A DNA stretch of 5,269 nt from assembly GCA_038211505.1 (NCBI GenBank), contig JBBQVO010000218.1, positions 1-5,269 on the forward strand, written 5' to 3'. The notes under the pieces are model-generated. The model saw only the letters and a list, made by a program, of their open reading frames with translations, was not told the DNA's origin and did no database searches. Made by a program: the position numbers and the translations under genes. The DNA comes from JBBQVO01 sp038211505 (GTDB taxonomy: Bacteria; Chloroflexota; Dehalococcoidia; DSTF01; JACRBR01). Below, one piece after another: positions 5,082 to 5,269 of the stretch; position 1 is the stretch's first letter, and every line of letters starts with the position of its first letter.

Positions 5082-5269
5082 ATGATCAGTACCGCCGAGA
5101 TTCTTAACGCCAGCATCCTGGTCGTCGACGATCAGGCATCCGGTGTCTTGCTGCTCGAGCGTACCCTCCGCGACGCCGGCTATACGTCCGTCGCGTCGAC
5201 GATGGATCCACGCGAGGTCTGCGAGCTTCAGCGCAAGAACCACTACTGCCTGATCCTCCTCGATCTTCA
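5082..5269 (+). CDS. Response regulator, receiver domain (partial, runs off window)
   Basis: From ATG at 5082, 62 codons are visible. They show the first half of a CheY-like receiver: strand 1 'SILVVDDQ' with the acidic pair Asp16-Asp17, a helix 'GVLLLERTLRDAGY', strand 2 'TSVAST', a helix 'DPREVCELQRKN', and strand 3 'CLILLDL' with Asp61 as the expected phospho-acceptor. The protein is thus a cytoplasmic two-component response regulator phosphorylated by a sensor kinase not seen here. The output domain is outside the window. The pattern 'STMDPREV' followed by 'LILLDL' resembles receivers I have seen fused to HD-GYP or other C-terminal domains, but this cannot be decided. A weak AGGG lies 8 nt upstream of the ATG. 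It begins 72 bp after the TolB-like remnant on the same strand, and the two are probably unrelated. Confidence 0.92.
   Translation, partial: MISTAEILNASILVVDDQASGVLLLERTLRDAGYTSVASTMDPREVCELQRKNHYCLILLDL

Noticed and set aside
4751..5243. Minus-strand frames of about 120 codons
   Set aside because: They are antisense to the TolB-like tail and the receiver domain, both of which have clear family motifs on the plus strand.

Overview
The window looks like part of a GC-rich bacterial chromosome. The best guess is an Acidobacteriota-type soil bacterium. That rests on the C-terminal remnant of a TolB/WD40-like protein ending in a VVEHWFEELK-type tail, a small acidic protein of a kind I associate with such genomes, and the high GC content. 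It is inference, not proof.

Layout. From about 4078 down to 1, every convincing gene lies on the minus strand and reads leftward. In transcription order they are: a YflT/17M-like general stress protein (4078-3509), a lipoprotein of unknown function (3474-2758), a protein with two tandem PRC-barrel units (2727-1924), a small very acidic protein (1833-1591), a possible short ORF or in-frame extension (1563-1474), cydA for cytochrome bd oxidase subunit I (1425-73, GTG start), and the first 21 codons of cydB (64-1, GTG start, running off the window). Gaps between these genes are 34, 30, 90, 165 and 8 bp. The first three genes, and separately cydAB, look like transcription units, and the whole set may be one stress/respiration cluster.

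From 4079 to about 4616 there is no convincing intact gene. The stretch may hold a decayed minus-strand frame ending at 4443. On the plus strand follow the 3' end of a TolB-like gene (about 4617-5009, N-terminus missing) and the start of a response-regulator gene (from 5082, running off the right edge) with a clear receiver domain and phospho-acceptor Asp61.

How the genes may work together. Cytochrome bd is a quinol oxidase used at low oxygen or under respiratory and nitrosative stress. The upstream genes (stress protein, envelope lipoprotein, PRC-barrel protein, small acidic protein) are accessory or of unknown function. Their shared strand and short spacing suggest co-expression in a stress response, but no promoter or operator could be identified with confidence.
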